A DNA stretch of 64,000 bases from Lepas anatifera (GCA_034440635.1 JAOTON010001685.1:817001-881000), one strand, 5' to 3'; positions 1-12,218 are shown, numbered from the stretch's first letter. The notes: generated by a model from the sequence alone, not told the origin. Numbers and translations: made by a program.

Positions 1-2413
1 GCCAGGAAAGCCAGGAGTGTCTCCTGATGACTTTCGCCCGATATCTCTCACCTCCTGTGTGTGTAAGCTGCTTGAAAGAATGGTTAATACTAGGCTCGTG
101 TGGTTCTTGGAGACCAATCAACTGCTTTCGAACGTCCAGTGTGGTTTTCGCCGAGGCAGAAGTACTGTCGACCATCTTCTTTCTCTCGATGCTGATATCC
201 GTAAAGGGTTCTCTGAAAAACAACACACAATAGCTATTTTCTACGACGTAAAGCAGGCCTATGATTCGGTATGGAGGCATGGCATCCTGAAAAAGGTGTT
301 CGGATTGGGCATACGGGGTCATATGGGCTGGTTTCTCTCAAATTTCTTGCGAAGCCGTCGGTTTAGATTCAGGATAGGTAGCGTGCAGTCAGAGGAGCGA
401 GCGCAGGGAAGCGGAACGGCCCAAGGTAGCGTGATCTCTGTGACCATGTTCGCTATCGCAATCAACGACATATCACATAACCTACCACGTAATATCAACA
501 CAGCTCTATTCGTAGACGATTTCAGCATGTGGGTAACGGCGTCGTCCACAGCCGCTGCGGAAAGGCAGCTACAGCTCGGACTCACAAAGTTGCAGCGGTG
601 GAGCTCCAAAAATGGTCTACAATTCTCAACGACAAAAACGAAATGTATACATTTTTGCCGCAGACGCAGTCCGTGTGATGATCCCACATTAACTATGTAT
701 GGAAAAGAATCCAGGTAGTCGCACATGCACGGTTCCTGGGCCTGACTTTTGACTCTAAGTTGACTTATATAAACCACTTTAAGGTTGTAAGGGAAAGGTG
801 CTTCAAGGATCTGAACATTCTGAAGGTTATAACTAAGTTAAAGTATGGCGCAGACAGAAAAACACTTTTGATGTTGTACCGATCGCTAATCCGATCAAAA
901 ATTGAATATGGCTGCATGGTATACGATTCAGCCACGGAGACAGCAAAATCTATGCTAAATACCATTCATCACCATGCCATTCGAATTATCATCGGTGCAT
1001 TCCGCACATCGCCTACCGCCAGCATACTCGTCGAGGCAAACGAGATGCCGTTAGACTTGCGACGTCGTGTCCTTGCGATGAAATACGCTCTAAAAAATAA
1101 AACAGTCTCCAAACCATCCAACATACAGTAAGCTATTCTCTGATGACATCAGACACTCGGAAGAAAATCTATCCCGAAACAGACACCCTGGTCTCAGAAT
1201 TGGAGCGTGGCTGAGGGAAGCAGGAGTTGACTGTGAACAGGTTGAGACTTTCCAGAATCCCTTATTAGAACCATGGACTCTCCCAGAGCCCCAGGTGGAC
1301 ACCAGTTTGCTTGTTAAGACCAAGAATCTGCCGCCTGTTGCGGTCCGGCAGATTTTCTGGGAACACGTAAATGACATGTATTCAGGTTTTGAGATATATT
1401 ATACAGACGGATCTAAGACGGAGAGCGGTGTCGGATGTGCGTATGTAAGTGATGGAATTGAACAACGTTATACACTCCCTGTGACAGCATCAGTTTTTAC
1501 TGCTGAACTTTACGCTATCTTCCGAGTTTTAGACCAGGTGTTACGGTCGAGGAGACGCAAATACGTTGTATTTACTGACTCATTGTCGTCTTTGCAAGCA
1601 CTAACATCATTTGATTTTCACCCCTCATCGTCATATATTCTGGAACTTATTCGGAATAAGATGCACAGAGCACACTGCCAACAAAAACAATTAACACTGG
1701 CATGGGTGCCCAGCCACGTGGGAGTGCCTGGCAATGAGCAATGTGACACTGCGGCGAAGGATGCGTCACGGGGTATCGTGCCGTCAGGAATAAAAGTGCC
1801 TTACTCTGACTGTTTCCCTGCCATCAGGCAGTATGCATTCGAGTCTTGGCAACGGAGATGGGACAATGATCCCAAGGGCTCCAAATTGCGCCTTATGAAG
1901 CCCAGGATCGGCGCGTGGTCATCGGCCAATGCCGGGTGCAGAACGGACGAGGTTGTTTTAGCCAGATTGCGTATAGGACACACTCACTCCACTCACTCGT
2001 TCCTTCTGAGAGGAGAGGAGCCACCGGAGTGCCCGCGATGTGGGGAACACCTCTCTGTTAAGCATGTTCTCACTGACTGCCGGGACTTTGAGATTGAGAG
2101 GAGGGCTCACTTCCCCGCAGATTTTTCACTCGGGTCCCTTATTGGTGAGTCGCCGTCAGTCGATGTGGCAACAATATCGGCTTTTTTAAAGAGTATCGCA
2201 TTTAATGTCATTTATTCACCCTCGTAGTTTTTTTTCTCACTTCATTTCTGTAGCAGACACACACAAATGGTAACACCACAGGGTTAGTACTTTTTACGTA
2301 TAAACCTCCTTTTTATTAGCACCTGACCTGTTGCAGCCCTCACAGTACTTCATTTAATGTTATGGGCGCCATATGACCCAGCTGTCGGTGCGCCCAAAAC
2401 CAACAATGATGAT
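1..2413 (+). mobile_element. I-group LINE alpha, 3' half
   Basis: Non-LTR retrotransposon entering from the left edge within the reverse transcriptase. It runs through RT, RNase H and a C-terminal zinc knuckle to a stop at 2227. A 3' UTR of about 185 bp follows, ending in GTTATGGGCGCC, then a GCGCCC-AAAACCAACA segment and a short ATGATG tail near 2405-2413. The same tail occurs at the ends of LINEs gamma (36215) and delta (32944). The 5' part and its target-site duplication lie outside the window. RNase H downstream of RT is typical of the I group of LINEs. Its orientation matches the midasin exons. Confidence 0.9.
2..2227 (+). pseudogene. LINE alpha ORF2 (RT, RNase H, zinc knuckle), frameshifted
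   Basis: Partial ORF2 polyprotein that would reverse-transcribe LINE RNA at the nick in the target. RT motifs visible are FRPISLTSC near 30, a YDVKQAYDSVW palm motif near 243, AQGSV near 420 and the catalytic FVDDF near 509. One single-base shift near 705 ends this frame at 718. The protein resumes (FLGLTF...) in a second frame to about 1110, where a second shift moves it into the frame that stays open to 2227. RNase H residues are present: YTDGS near 1400, AELYA near 1504, FTDSLSS near 1570 and PSHVGVPGNE near 1715. A CPRCG...H...C knuckle lies near 2030-2080. Only two indels in 2.2 kb suggests a fairly young copy, but it is not functional as it stands. Confidence 0.88.
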
Positions 2414-3200
2414 GACAGAGCTACGACCAGCATGCCTTGCGCGTGGCTTATGCAGGCAGATGACTGACTCTGACTCGGGCCATAGTCGCTGCTATATTCA
2501 GATGTCATCGCGAGTTTCTGGCGGGCGCCGCGGCGCAAATTGAATTGTGGCCTTCCCTGAAACCAGAATCCTTTCAAAGTCCGCAATGCTGATGACAAGC
2601 ATGCGGGACAGCGCGGAAGCTTTCGCTGGCTGGAGGCTGGTTGGCTGGGTATTTATAGCTGAAAGGCAAATTGTGTTCAGTTCCATTAGCTACTAATTCC
2701 GGCGTCCTTCATATGTTTATTTATCTGCGGTGCTCGAAGGCTTTTGAATCTGATGTAAGATTATAAGTTTTACCGGCCGCTTTCAGTGGCAAGCTTATGA
2801 AAGCATGGAATGAATAAATCATTTCAGTTGAATGTGTGAAACACTTTTTCTGGGGTTTGCTAAGAGACGAAAATTAAGTAGTGGGCAAATTCTCTCATCT
2901 GGAGAGGCGCAGCGGATCTTGGTCGTGTGCAATGTACATCATCCTGTCATGAAGTCATTTTCTGTGCATTTTATCACTCGGGGACTAGATGCTTTGAAGT
3001 CGGAACAATTTTAAACTTTACCGAAGTTATAGCTGTCTTGCAGGTGATGCATGGCCTTCATAATGCGGAATATATCGGTCACGTATGGCCTTAGATATGG
3101 TAAAGGGTTCAATTTTTACATGACGTACGAGTATATGCTAGGTTCCTCGCTACTCTGGCCTTCCTCGTGCATACACAGAATGACAGGGCCATTCAACAAA
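2414..3200. other. Unassigned stretch after LINE alpha
   Basis: I recognise no gene. It holds a TATA/initiator-like pair (see 2650-2682), an AATAAA at 2814-2819 and otherwise short ORFs without recognisable motifs. Confidence 0.4.
2650..2682 (+). promoter_or_regulatory. Possible TATA plus initiator core promoter
   Basis: TATTTATAG at 2650-2658 is followed by TCAGTT at 2677-2682. The initiator A at 2679 sits 29 bases from the first T of the TATA element, which is the usual arthropod spacing. No coding region follows; an AATAAA lies 135 bp downstream. It could equally be a chance match, so this is a weak call. Confidence 0.22.
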
Positions 3201-3283
3201 TTCTCTCTCTCCCTCTCTCTCCTCTCTCTCTCCCTATCTCTCTCTCTCTCTCTCTCGCTCTCGCTCTCTCTCTCTCGCTCTCG

Positions 3284-3314
<31 letters not shown>

Positions 3315-3365
3315 GCTCTCGCTCTCTCTCTCTCTCGCTCTCGCTCTAGCTCTCGCTCTCGCTCT

Positions 3366-3422
<57 letters not shown>
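3201..3422 (+). repeat. (CT)n / (CTCGCT)n microsatellite
   Basis: About 220 bp of nearly pure CT with interspersed CTCGCT hexamers. It gives spurious Ser/Leu/Arg ORFs on both strands. A GC-rich block (3440-3690) follows directly. Confidence 0.97.
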
Positions 3423-3427
<5 letters not shown>

Positions 3428-4938
3428 TCTGACAGGTCTGTGGGTCCATTCCGGCGGTCAGTGCCGGCTCGCCGGCCGGACTAGCTGTCCCTTCTCGGTC
3501 CGCCGGGCCGGCGGTGGCCGGTGGCCGGGACAGCCGCTGAGCCGGGCTTGGCCTGCTATCGACAGCCGAGACTGTTGAGGGTGCACTGCTGCGCCCGTAG
3601 ATAGCTCCGACAGCTCGGCCAGCGTGTCCCCCACTGCCGCACAGCAAACGGCACTCCACCGGGTTCTGCGACGGAGTCTCCGATGATTAGCCCCAGCCCC
3701 AGTAGGCCTTCAATCCACTTTCGCTTCAGAGGGGGTTTTGATACACCCCTTCTATTTCAGTCCTTACGCGGGATAGGGAAAAATACGCGAACTTAAGTGG
3801 ATAACCCATAATATTTTATTAGGAAAGTGAATGGACCAGTTTATTGGTGAGTCAATACTGAGGTCCTGGCAGTATCAAAGACGGTGACAGGTTAGATAAT
3901 GCTTTCTTAGCTCTGGCGTCTGACTGGGTTGAGTAGAACCAATGTATTGACATATAATTAGACTTCTTTTTAGTAAAATCAAATGATGTATAACATGGTC
4001 TTACTAGGCCAAAATGTAGACCATTAATTGGCCAAGGGTTAGGTCAAGGTCACCATCTTACCTAACGTAGTCAATATACATATCAATTGACTTGCATTGA
4101 TAATAGAAACGTAATTATATTAGGATGAAATCTTTGCCACTGTTTCCTACAAATTTTTATACAATAGTGGAAACAGCGTGACATGAAAGTCCACAAGTGT
4201 AGTCTACGCACGACCAGAGCAATATCTGATTGTTTTTTAATGGTTTTAAGTGGGGTTTCCAACATCAAATCATAATTGTTTAATGGATACTGACTTATTG
4301 TATGGGCTCCACATTACCTAACGTGTCGGTTCGCCCTAAAACCAAATTGACGATGGCAGTGATTGGCCCTTTGGTTTCGTGTGTGCTCAGCTTAGTAAGA
4401 AAAGTAAATGTTGAGTAGTTGAAATGTCCAAATCTGGCAGTGTCAGGCGGCGTCAGAAACGATCAAGATGATGCTCGGGAAGAAATCGTGGGATCCACAA
4501 ATATCACTGATTTATTACCGCGATGAGATCCTCAGCACCAAGAGCCAAAAAACGCGTATATTTTAAGACATGGGAGCATAGTTTCCAGTTTGTGATCACA
4601 GTTACATGGTTCTCACACTTATCACAGCTCTTTAATCATCTGGACAAATTACTATTCGAAAATAGCAACGTCCGTGCCAGGTCCGCTGAAGCGCCACGTA
4701 GATCGCACGGTAGGATGTGGAATCGCTGGGACCCGCTGCGATATTGATAGGTACTGTGAACTCTACAGTGCACGCGATCACCTCTCTGTGTGCCTGGTCT
4801 TGTGCTTTGTTCCGAGACGCCTTTTCTAAGCATTCGCTTCCTTGCTTTTGTTTTAGCTTATAAAAAGCGCACTGATTTTCTTCCCATTTCCGTTGACGGC
4901 AGTTGGCTGGCTGTCTAAATAAGACTCTCGCTCAGTTT
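3423..4938. other. Unassigned; GC-rich block, then AT-rich sequence with a LINE-tail relic
   Basis: Positions 3440-3690 are strongly GC-rich without a frame I can place. At 4300-4370 there is a degenerate copy of the LINE/SINE tail (GGGCTCCACATTACC then TTCGCCCTAAAACCAAA). No other feature is recognised before the LINE beta target site. Confidence 0.4.
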
Positions 4939-4952
4939 CGACTGCTCCTCTT
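4939..4952 (+). repeat. Left target-site duplication of LINE beta
   Basis: CGACTGCTCCTCTT here is repeated exactly at 11883-11896, immediately after the LINE 3' tail. It therefore fixes the 5' end of the element at 4953. Confidence 0.9.
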
Positions 4953-5966
4953 CCCCTCAGGGGACCGATCTTCACTTGCCGAATTCGTCCGGCAAGTAAA
5001 GATTGGAGCAACGGGGAGTGACGCGTCCGGGGCCCCAGTCAGCCTTGGGGGCACGTCGACGCATCACCGCGGACTTATCATGCTGATCCTCCGGCGGCCG
5101 CCGCCTCTTCTGACTTCGGTCGGGTAGAGTCGGCGTCTGTTGTCGGTGGCTCTGGTGATGAGGCCCGCGGTGATGCTGATGGCTGCCTTACGGGCCCTTT
5201 GTTACCTGGTCGGTAACCGTATTGGATCGGGTCAGCTCTGTCCTGTACCCCCAGTATGTAGCTCCTGTTTGTTTTTGTTCTCTTGTTTTGTTGATTATTT
5301 TCAGTTCCTGTCATCTTTTTATGCCTTAGTGGTTGCCCCCACAGTTATTTGCTTTCTTCGGAATTTTATGGGTGTAAGGCGCCCACTCGAGGTCTATCTC
5401 GAGCCCCGGCGACGAGGTTGACGGGATCCTGGGGGTTGAGGTCCCCCTCGGGCGGGTCAGTCCCGAGGGCTCCAACACGCCCCCTTTGGCCCAGATATCT
5501 CGATCTAACCGGGGGTAAGCCGTCTGTAGGCTGCCGCAGACGGCCTAACGACGCGGCAGTGTCTACGGGCACTGTCGCTCGGTCCAGCTGGGCAGGGGGA
5601 TTATGTTTCGGGCGTGCGACGCGGCGTCCTTCGCGGTGGGAACTGTGATAGTTCTTCCCGGGTGCGACGCGGGCCGGGGTTTCGGAAACCTTCGTTTTTC
5701 GCGACTCCGGCCTGTTGCGCGCGCCTGGTGAACCGCAGTCTCCGCTACGTGAGGGCTGCCGCGTTTTGCTTCTCCCCGACGCATGGCCCTGCCGGCCCAC
5801 TGGACTAATGGCGGCAAGGGGGTGGGTGCGTTCTGATCGGAGGGGTTGTGTGAGTATCTCTCGCCCCTCTGAGACGGGCGCACCTGCCCCCGTAGGCACT
5901 GTACCAGCCCCCGGGCCCAGCTATTGACAGCTGGCAACCCGGGGGCCGAAGGTAAACTGACTCATC

Positions 5967-7287
5967 ATGGCCTCTCCCTCTGCTTGTACACCCACTGAAC
6001 CGACCGCACGAACTCCGACCCCCGTCTCGACACGGACCATTTCTCGTCCACCCACTGACACCGACACTGGGATGGAACTTTCCGATGCTGAACCCCCCGC
6101 GCGAACTCAACCAGAGCTGTCTACCCCCATGACTCTTGTCATTGACTTTGAGGATAGGACGGTAAAGATAAACCCGTTCCAGATCAATGAAGCCCTGCGG
6201 AAGTTCCATCCAAAACGAACCTACAGACACCCGAAAGGACGAGTCGAGGTCGAAGTGGGAAACGAGTGCGACGCCAAGAAGCTGCTTGCTACTTCTTCTC
6301 TGGAAATTCGCACTACCAGCAGGCCCCTGTCGGTACCGGTTAAGGTCTTGCCCCATGCGACCAAAACAGCTGCAGAGGCGTAATCAGCTGCAAAGACCTA
6401 CGTGACGTCCCGGAGGAGGAGATTCTGTCAGGTCTAAGAGACCAGGGCGTGACGGAAGTTAGCGAATTTTGCGGAGAGGAGAAAGCCAGGAGACAGACAA
6501 CGGCACATTTATGCTTGTCTTTCCAAGGGCAACCCTACCAGAGAAGGTGTGAGTGGGCTGGATGGTCATAAAGGTCCGTTCCTTTGTTCCTAACCCCACC
6601 AGATGTTTCAAATGCCAGTCATTTGGCCATATCACTGGCAGCTGCAAAGGTAGGGAACGTTGCGGGAGAGGCTCCGAGATAGGTCACAACTCTAAATCGT
6701 GTGGGGCAGAACAACCTAAATGTGCGGGATGTGGAGGCGGTCATGAGGCATGGAGCAGGTTGTGCCCTAAACTGTGTGAGGCTAAGGAGGCCCAAAAAAG
6801 GAAAGTCACACCCCATGCAAAACCAGCGCCGGCGCCCGTTCCTGTAACCCCCTCAACTTCCAGGGCAAAACATCCTTCTTCCAACCACTCTCCGTTCCGA
6901 GATGCCCTGTTGGGGTCTCAGCGCAGTATCCCAACAGATGAAATTCTCAACGAAACCCACCCTGCACTTACCGCGGATTCCAGCATTTGCTAGTTCATGG
7001 ACCTCTCCCTCCGCCAGTTTCTTGCGATTGTTGCCAAGTTTTTCCCCGATCGACGGGATGACTCTGGCGGCAAACCGGTGAGCTGTAGGGAGAAGGTTGA
7101 CGCAGGTGTGCAAACATTACCACCCCTACAGTACCAAGACGCTGCAGTGAGCACAGACTCGGCAGAACTTCAGAAGTCCAGTGCCGAGTCAGCCTCTCAG
7201 GACTGCTCAGCCAGCTATGATCCCCCACAAACCGAAACCTCCGGTAAGCGCGCTCGGGAAGTCTCCCCAACGCCACTGTCACCTTAA
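5967..7287 (+). pseudogene. LINE beta ORF1 (gag-like, CCHC knuckles), broken
   Basis: ORF1 nucleic-acid-binding protein of the LINE ribonucleoprotein. It starts at the ATG at 5967 with a Pro/Thr-rich N-terminus and stays open to 6383. A frameshift follows, with a short degenerate stretch, and the protein resumes at about 6553 with CFKCQSFGHITGSC, a standard C-x2-C-x4-H-x4-C knuckle. The second knuckle has lost its second cysteine (CGRG for CGRC). A third cysteine/histidine cluster follows (CAGC...H...C). A stop at 6991-6993 interrupts the frame; a further segment to 7287 (SLRQFLAIVAKFF) matches the place of the C-terminal helix in the LINE gamma ORF1. Clearly a decayed copy. Confidence 0.82.
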
Positions 7288-8001
7288 GGTCCAGCTGTGC
7301 CTCTCCCAACGACAGAGCCCACTACGCATACGCTCTCCCCTGAGCATCCCGCTGGCACGAAGGCGAGCCTCTATCAGAACAAGGCTAAAGCCTTGGACGA
7401 AGGGAACGAATCTACTCTGATGCCCCCTCCGGCCAATAACACATCAACAAGTCAAATATTACGTACACAACTGGGTATCGAGGGTACAACAGGGTACTAG
7501 CACTCCATCACAAAATAAGAAACGTAAGCTTACGATTCCAACAACAAATGCAAAAACTAGCGAGAACACAACAAAAACAACGGAAAAATAACGAACCGGG
7601 CATCCGTTCCGCTCCAGCAAAGGTCTCGAACTGTCGGTCCCACCAGTCACTGTAAAAGCACAACAAATGAAACTCACCAAACTCAGCGTGGAGAATTTAG
7701 GGCCCGCTCAAGCTGACCTAAGGAACTCGGGAGACCTCAGGCAGCGCATACGAAGGCTCATCCCCCAAGATGACGGGAGGCCGGAATATACAGGTGATGC
7801 GTATATGGTAGAGAGGCCAGTATTTGCTAGACGTTCGCCCCCCAGGGACCGAAATAACCCTTCACGAGAGCCGCGGAACTGGAACTCCCGCGTTGCCTGG
7901 AAAAAACCGGAGATGTTCGATGGGAGAAGCTGGGAAACATGAAGAACGGACGGGGTTCCAATCTAGGGAAGTATGTACACACTTTACTCGCACTTTACTC
8001 A
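7288..8001 (+). other. LINE beta inter-ORF linker
   Basis: Part of the element between ORF1 and the ORF2 start. It holds decayed ORF1 tail sequence rich in Pro, Ser, Thr and Lys in shifting frames; no separate gene is seen. Confidence 0.6.
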
Positions 8002-8772
8002 ATGACGTCTATTTTACAGTGGAAAATACGCGGCTTTAGGGCCAACATAACAGACCTCCAAGCGCTGATAGTCTCGAAGAACCCAGCAGTCGTAGCCTTA
8101 CAGGAGACCAAGCTTAAGCCTGAACATCCTTGCACTCTGCACCACTATAAAACTTTCCGTCATGAATTTTTCTTCTGAAACTGTTGCGCACGGTGGAGTC
8201 ACGCTGTTTGTTCATTATAGTGTTCCATCGTCACCTTTTCGCCTCAATACTGCATTGCAGACGATAGGAGCGAGCGTAGACTTCCGGCACTATAAATTCA
8301 CAGTTGTATCTTTTATACCTGCCCCCTGGTGAAGGATTTCCAGAATATGAACTTCAGGATCCTATAAGACAGCTTCCAACAAACCACATTATACTTGGTG
8401 ATTTTAACACATACAACACTCTTTGGGGCTGTCCTCGTACAAATAGCCGGGGAAGACACATGGAGGACACCATTCACCGCAATAACCTATGTATTCTAAA
8501 TACAGGTCTGCCGACCCACATATCACTGCCCTCCGGCTCGACTTCGGCCATTGATTTGTCTTTATGTTCTCCGTCACTTGTCCATCGATTTAAATGGCGC
8601 ACCCACAGCAACCCTTGTGGCAGCGACCACTACCCCGTGTGGCTTTGGTTGGAGACACCGCACCCTGGCATGAGAGCTCCGCGGTGGAACTTGCGAAAGG
8701 CGGACTGGAACGCTTTTACAAATAACTGTTTGTTAGTTTTTGAATTTGAGGAGAGTAAGACGGCCTCTACAT
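8002..8772 (+). pseudogene. LINE beta ORF2 endonuclease domain, broken
   Basis: Apurinic-type (exonuclease-endonuclease-phosphatase fold) domain that nicks the target. It starts at ATG 8002 with MTSILQW. The family motif WNCRG is WKIRG here, so the conserved Asn is lost. QETKL near 8103 supplies the catalytic Glu. The frame breaks near 8175 and resumes near 8310 with YLPPGEG, ILGDFN, AIDLSLCSPS and the catalytic GSDHYP near 8620. The conserved RADW-type end of the domain appears as KADW near 8700. The frame closes at 8772 and the protein passes into the next frame around 8740. It would not be catalytic as it stands. Confidence 0.85.
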
Positions 8773-10625
8773 AGAGCGAGGGATAATTGCTCAGATCACC
8801 GCATCTGCGGACGCAAACATACCGAAAACGAGCCCGCATCCGCACTGCGTCCCCGTCCCTTGGTGGACAGAAGATTGTGGATCGCGATTAGGGAACGCCG
8901 ACGCTGCTTTTGGATTTTTAAAAGGCGACCAACAACGGGTAACCTGATACAGTTCCGCCGCTCGCGAGCCGTTGCTAAACGTATCGTGAAGGAAGCGAAA
9001 AGAATGTTACGGATTACATATGTAAATACAATTGATAGACTCACTCCTCTAAGTACAATATGGAGACGTATAAAATGCATTTCTCGCCGAAGCTCTCCTG
9101 TACCATTACCAGTACTAACACAATCACAAACAATAACAATAACAGACCCGTTGCAAGTGGCCAACGCTATTGGTGAAACCTGGTCTCAGCGTTGGCGCCT
9201 TGGCACAACTGACCCTCGTTTTGTTCGACATAAAACACATACTGAAAGGATAAGAGTTGACTTCAGCTCTCTTGAAGCTCTCCCTTATAATGATACATTT
9301 TCAATACATGAATTGAAAGGAGCGCTCTCAAACACAAAAAATACTGCTGCAGGTCCAGACAATATTAACTACGACATGCTGAGACGACTGAATGAACATT
9401 CACATAATGTCATTCCTTCTTTTTATAACCATATATGGATCACACACGATTTTCCAGATGATTGGCGTGAAGCGACAATCATTCCTATTCTCAAGCCGGA
9501 AAAAGATGGAACAGACCCTCTCCATTACAGACCTATCGCTCTTACGTCTTGTATTTGCAAGCTTTTCGAAAGGATGGTCAACAAAAGACTGATGTGGTTT
9601 TGGAAAGCACCGGATTTCTTTCCAACGCTCAGCGTGGTCTTAGAGCAGGGAGAAGCACCACTGATCACCTTGTATCGCTCAATACAGCTGTACGCCGTTC
9701 CTTTGCAGCAAAGCAGCACACCGTAGCACTCTTCTTTGACATGGAAAAGGCGTACGATACAGCGTGGCGCCACGCGATACTTCAAAAGCTACGACGGGCA
9801 GGGGTCAAAGGTCGGATGGGTTATTTCCTAGAAAACTTCGTAAGAAACAGATACTTCCAAGTTAGAATCGGCACCTCCCTGTCGGAGAGGTTTGAAGAGC
9901 TGAGTGGGGTGCCGCAGGACAGTGTTTTAAGCGTGACACTCTTCGGTGTATTAATCAACGACATATGTGACGCAATACCCTCGTCCGTGAACCGATCGCT
10001 CTTTGTTGACGATTTCACTGTGTGTGTGACCACATCCACTACGATATCAGCGCAGCGACAACTGCAGATATATATTGATCGCCTGACCGATTGGAGCCTG
10101 CTTAATAGGTTTAAGTTTTCAACGGAGAAACCTACGTGTATCAATTTCTGTCGCAGGACGCGATATTGTCCAGAGGCATCACTGCGACTGTACGGAAGAC
10201 GTGTTCCGACCACCGATAGGGTTAAATTCCTCGGTATGACCTTTGACAAATGTCTTACCTACTCTCCACACCTTTCAGCTCTTAAAGACAAATGTACTGA
10301 CCGCATGAATATCATTAAGATGATCTCTCGTACATCCTACGGTGGAGACCGAACCTCCATTCTCCGACTATACCATACACTGATAAGATCTGTGCTGGAT
10401 TGCGCTTCTGTGGTGTACGATGGTGCATTGACGAGCACGAATGAACCCCTAGACGCTGTCCACCACGCATGTGTTCGTATCGCAACAGGCGCCTTCCGGA
10501 CATCACGAAGAGCGAGCCTTTTAGTGGAGGCCAACGAGCCCCCGCTTGAATTGAGACGAAGTCGACTCGTTGTCACATATGCATGTAGAATCCGCCAATA
10601 CCCAGCCCATCCCACATACAAGTGA
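8740..10625 (+). pseudogene. LINE beta ORF2 reverse transcriptase, two frames
   Basis: RT part of ORF2. The first frame (8740-9726) carries the linker and N-terminal RT (WREATIIPILKPEKDG near 9464, HYRPIALTSCICKLFERMV near 9522). A shift near 9600 moves the protein into the frame 9549-10625, with QRGLRAGRSTTDHLV, FFDMEKAYDTAWRHAI near 9733, GVPQDSVLSV (Gly to Asp near 9918) and the catalytic FVDDF near 10002. The thumb and connection follow to KFLGMTFDK and the RTSYGGDRTSIL block. The active-site aspartates are kept, but the frameshift and the changed PQG motif argue against activity. Confidence 0.88.
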
Positions 10626-10640
10626 ATCTTTGATAACTCA

Positions 10641-11726
10641 TTGACAGAACTTTTCACAAGCGGTAGACAAAGCTCATCCTCAGCTCTATGCACCCGGGAT
10701 ACGCACTGGCTACAAGAATCGGGTATTACCTTTGGGACCATAGCAAAGAAGCGACCTGAGAGGTTGGAACCATGGCGCCGTACTACTGTTGAATGCGATT
10801 TTGAGCTGATGCAGCACGGGAAAACGAGAACAGCCCCATCAGAACTCGCACAACTAGCCTTAGAAAAGATAAGATCATACCCAGGCTACTCTAAGTTCTA
10901 CACTGACGGATCCAAGGGAGCTGCTGGTGCCGGGTGTGCCTTCTCAGGGGATGGAATCCGTCGATGTTTTGGTCTCCCGAGAACTATGTCGGTTTTTACC
11001 ACCGAACTATATGCTATTTTACAGGTCATACGGTATATCCGTCAGCTCCCCGAGAAACATCACCTGATAATCCCCGACTCAGCCAGCTCGCTGGCAGCTC
11101 TCCGCTCTAGCCTATCACATTCATCATGGCTCGTACCCGCGATTTAAAACTGTTGACCACTCTGCATCTCACGGTATCGAAATTAAGTTCTTATGGGTCC
11201 CAAATCATGTTGGTATACCCGGGAATGAACTGGCGGATGAAGCCGCCAAATCTGCGTCGTGGTTGAGCCCCCAGCCAAGGTTTCGGGTACCAGCGGGTGA
11301 CCTGAAGGCTGATATCAATAATTTTTTCTCCTCAAAGTGGCAAACGAGATGGGATGTTGAACCGGACTGTGCTCTGAAACGTCTCAGGACAACAATAGGT
11401 CACTGGGAGTCGAGCGCCCGGCGAAGAAGGGGAGAGAGGTGTGTTTGGCTAGACTACGCATCGGCCACACATTCATAACACCTGGACACTACCTTTGTGG
11501 CGCCGCACCAAACACTTGCACCCGTTGTGGCGGAAGACTGAGCGTCGAGCACGTTCTTTCAGACACTGATGTTTGTGCAGGGCTACGCGAAGTGCGTAAC
11601 CGCTTCCTCTTTAGACAAACGATGGCGGAGATTCTTGGTAAACACCCAACAACAGACTTTAACCGCGTTTTATCGTACCTGACTGAGATAGTTTTCCATA
11701 TCATTTACAGCCGATACGGGGTTTGA
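10641..11726 (+). pseudogene. LINE beta ORF2 RNase H and C-terminal zinc knuckle
   Basis: Degrades the RNA strand of the cDNA hybrid. YTDGSKGAAGAGCAF begins near 10900, TELYA near 11004 and PDSASSLAAL near 11074, where the usual FTDS is changed to IPDS. A break near 11120-11150 follows. The HVGIPGNE-like segment near 11208-11230 is only readable in another frame. The tail LARLRIGHT near 11444 and CTRCGGRLSVEHVLSD near 11520 carry the C-terminal zinc knuckle. The stop is at 11724-11726. At least three frame changes in this part. Confidence 0.85.
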
Positions 11727-11882
11727 GTGGGCGACAGAGCCCGAGTCTGGGCCATTTCTAGCTGCCCGTAGGAAGCTTGACACCAACAACAAAGCTTAAT
11801 CCAAGACTAGACTAAACTGACCTGATAGGCGCGCTATATGGCCCTGGCAGCCGAAGCGCCCTAAAGCACCAACACACACACA

Positions 11883-11896
11883 CGACTGCTCCTCTT
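11883..11896 (+). repeat. Right target-site duplication of LINE beta
   Basis: Exact second copy of CGACTGCTCCTCTT (first at 4939-4952). It follows the terminal CA repeat of the element. Confidence 0.9.
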
Positions 11897-12055
11897 GACA
11901 GCAGCAGAATTGCCGACGGTATATGAACTCTAAATTTTGGTGCGTCGTAACTCCCGCGCCGTGGCAATCGGCGTGTTTCATTTTCATACAGTCTCTGCTT
12001 GCGTGTAGCCTTGTCTGGAGCGGCCGTGGCTGACGTGGACCTCGGCTGCCGACAG

Positions 12056-12206
12056 GCTGAGCCGCGGAGGCGTCTCGAGCTGGTGCTGCAGCGCACTGAG
12101 CAGCTACTGTGGACTGCTGTGCGGACGCAGCTGCTGGCCGGCGACTCCAGCTGCGGCCAGCTGCTGACGCTGTGGCAGCAGCTGCAGCGCTCCACCGCGG
12201 ACCCAG
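12056..12206 (+). CDS. MDN1: Probable midasin exon, upstream of the FEWVDS exon
   Basis: Midasin is a giant dynein-like AAA+ ATPase that removes assembly factors from pre-60S ribosomes in the nucleus. This GC-rich segment is open and ends at a good donor (CCCAG then GTGAGT, exon end 12206). It reads AEPRRRLELVLQRTEQLL, then VRTQLLAGDSS and LLTLWQQL. This resembles the helical segment that, in midasin as I recall it, follows the LLGGFEQ strand (RPWRRLLEKVEGTVRALL...). An acceptor CAG ends at 12055, in phase 0; an alternative acceptor at 11991 would add about 21 residues. It ends with one base of a codon, matching the start phase of the exon at 43102. The family call rests on that phase match and remembered similarity, so it is moderate. 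Confidence 0.5.
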
Positions 12207-12211
12207 GTGAG

Positions 12212-12218
12212 TGAGAGA

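Larger units (their letters stand above)
4953..11882 (+). mobile_element. Full-length I-group LINE beta (about 6.9 kb)
   Basis: Complete element between two copies of a 14-bp TSD. It starts CCCCTCAGGGGACCGAT and has a GC-rich 5' UTR of about 1 kb (4953-5966). It then carries ORF1 (5967-7287), a linker, ORF2 from the ATG at 8002 to 11726, and a 3' UTR whose last part (GGCGCGCTATATGGCCC then GAAGCGCCCTAAAGC) matches the family tail. It ends in a CA repeat rather than ATG. Many frameshifts and stops make it non-autonomous. Its first bases align without gaps to the start of LINE gamma (CTCCGCAGGGGACCGAT). Confidence 0.93.

Noticed and set aside
3051..3659. Long Ser/Leu and Arg/Glu ORFs on both strands
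   Set aside because: They are translations of the CT microsatellite running into a GC-rich block.
5366..5937. Minus-strand ORFs of 177 and 124 codons in the LINE beta 5' UTR
   Set aside because: GC-rich shadow frames without motifs, and not conserved as ORFs in the LINE gamma 5' UTR.
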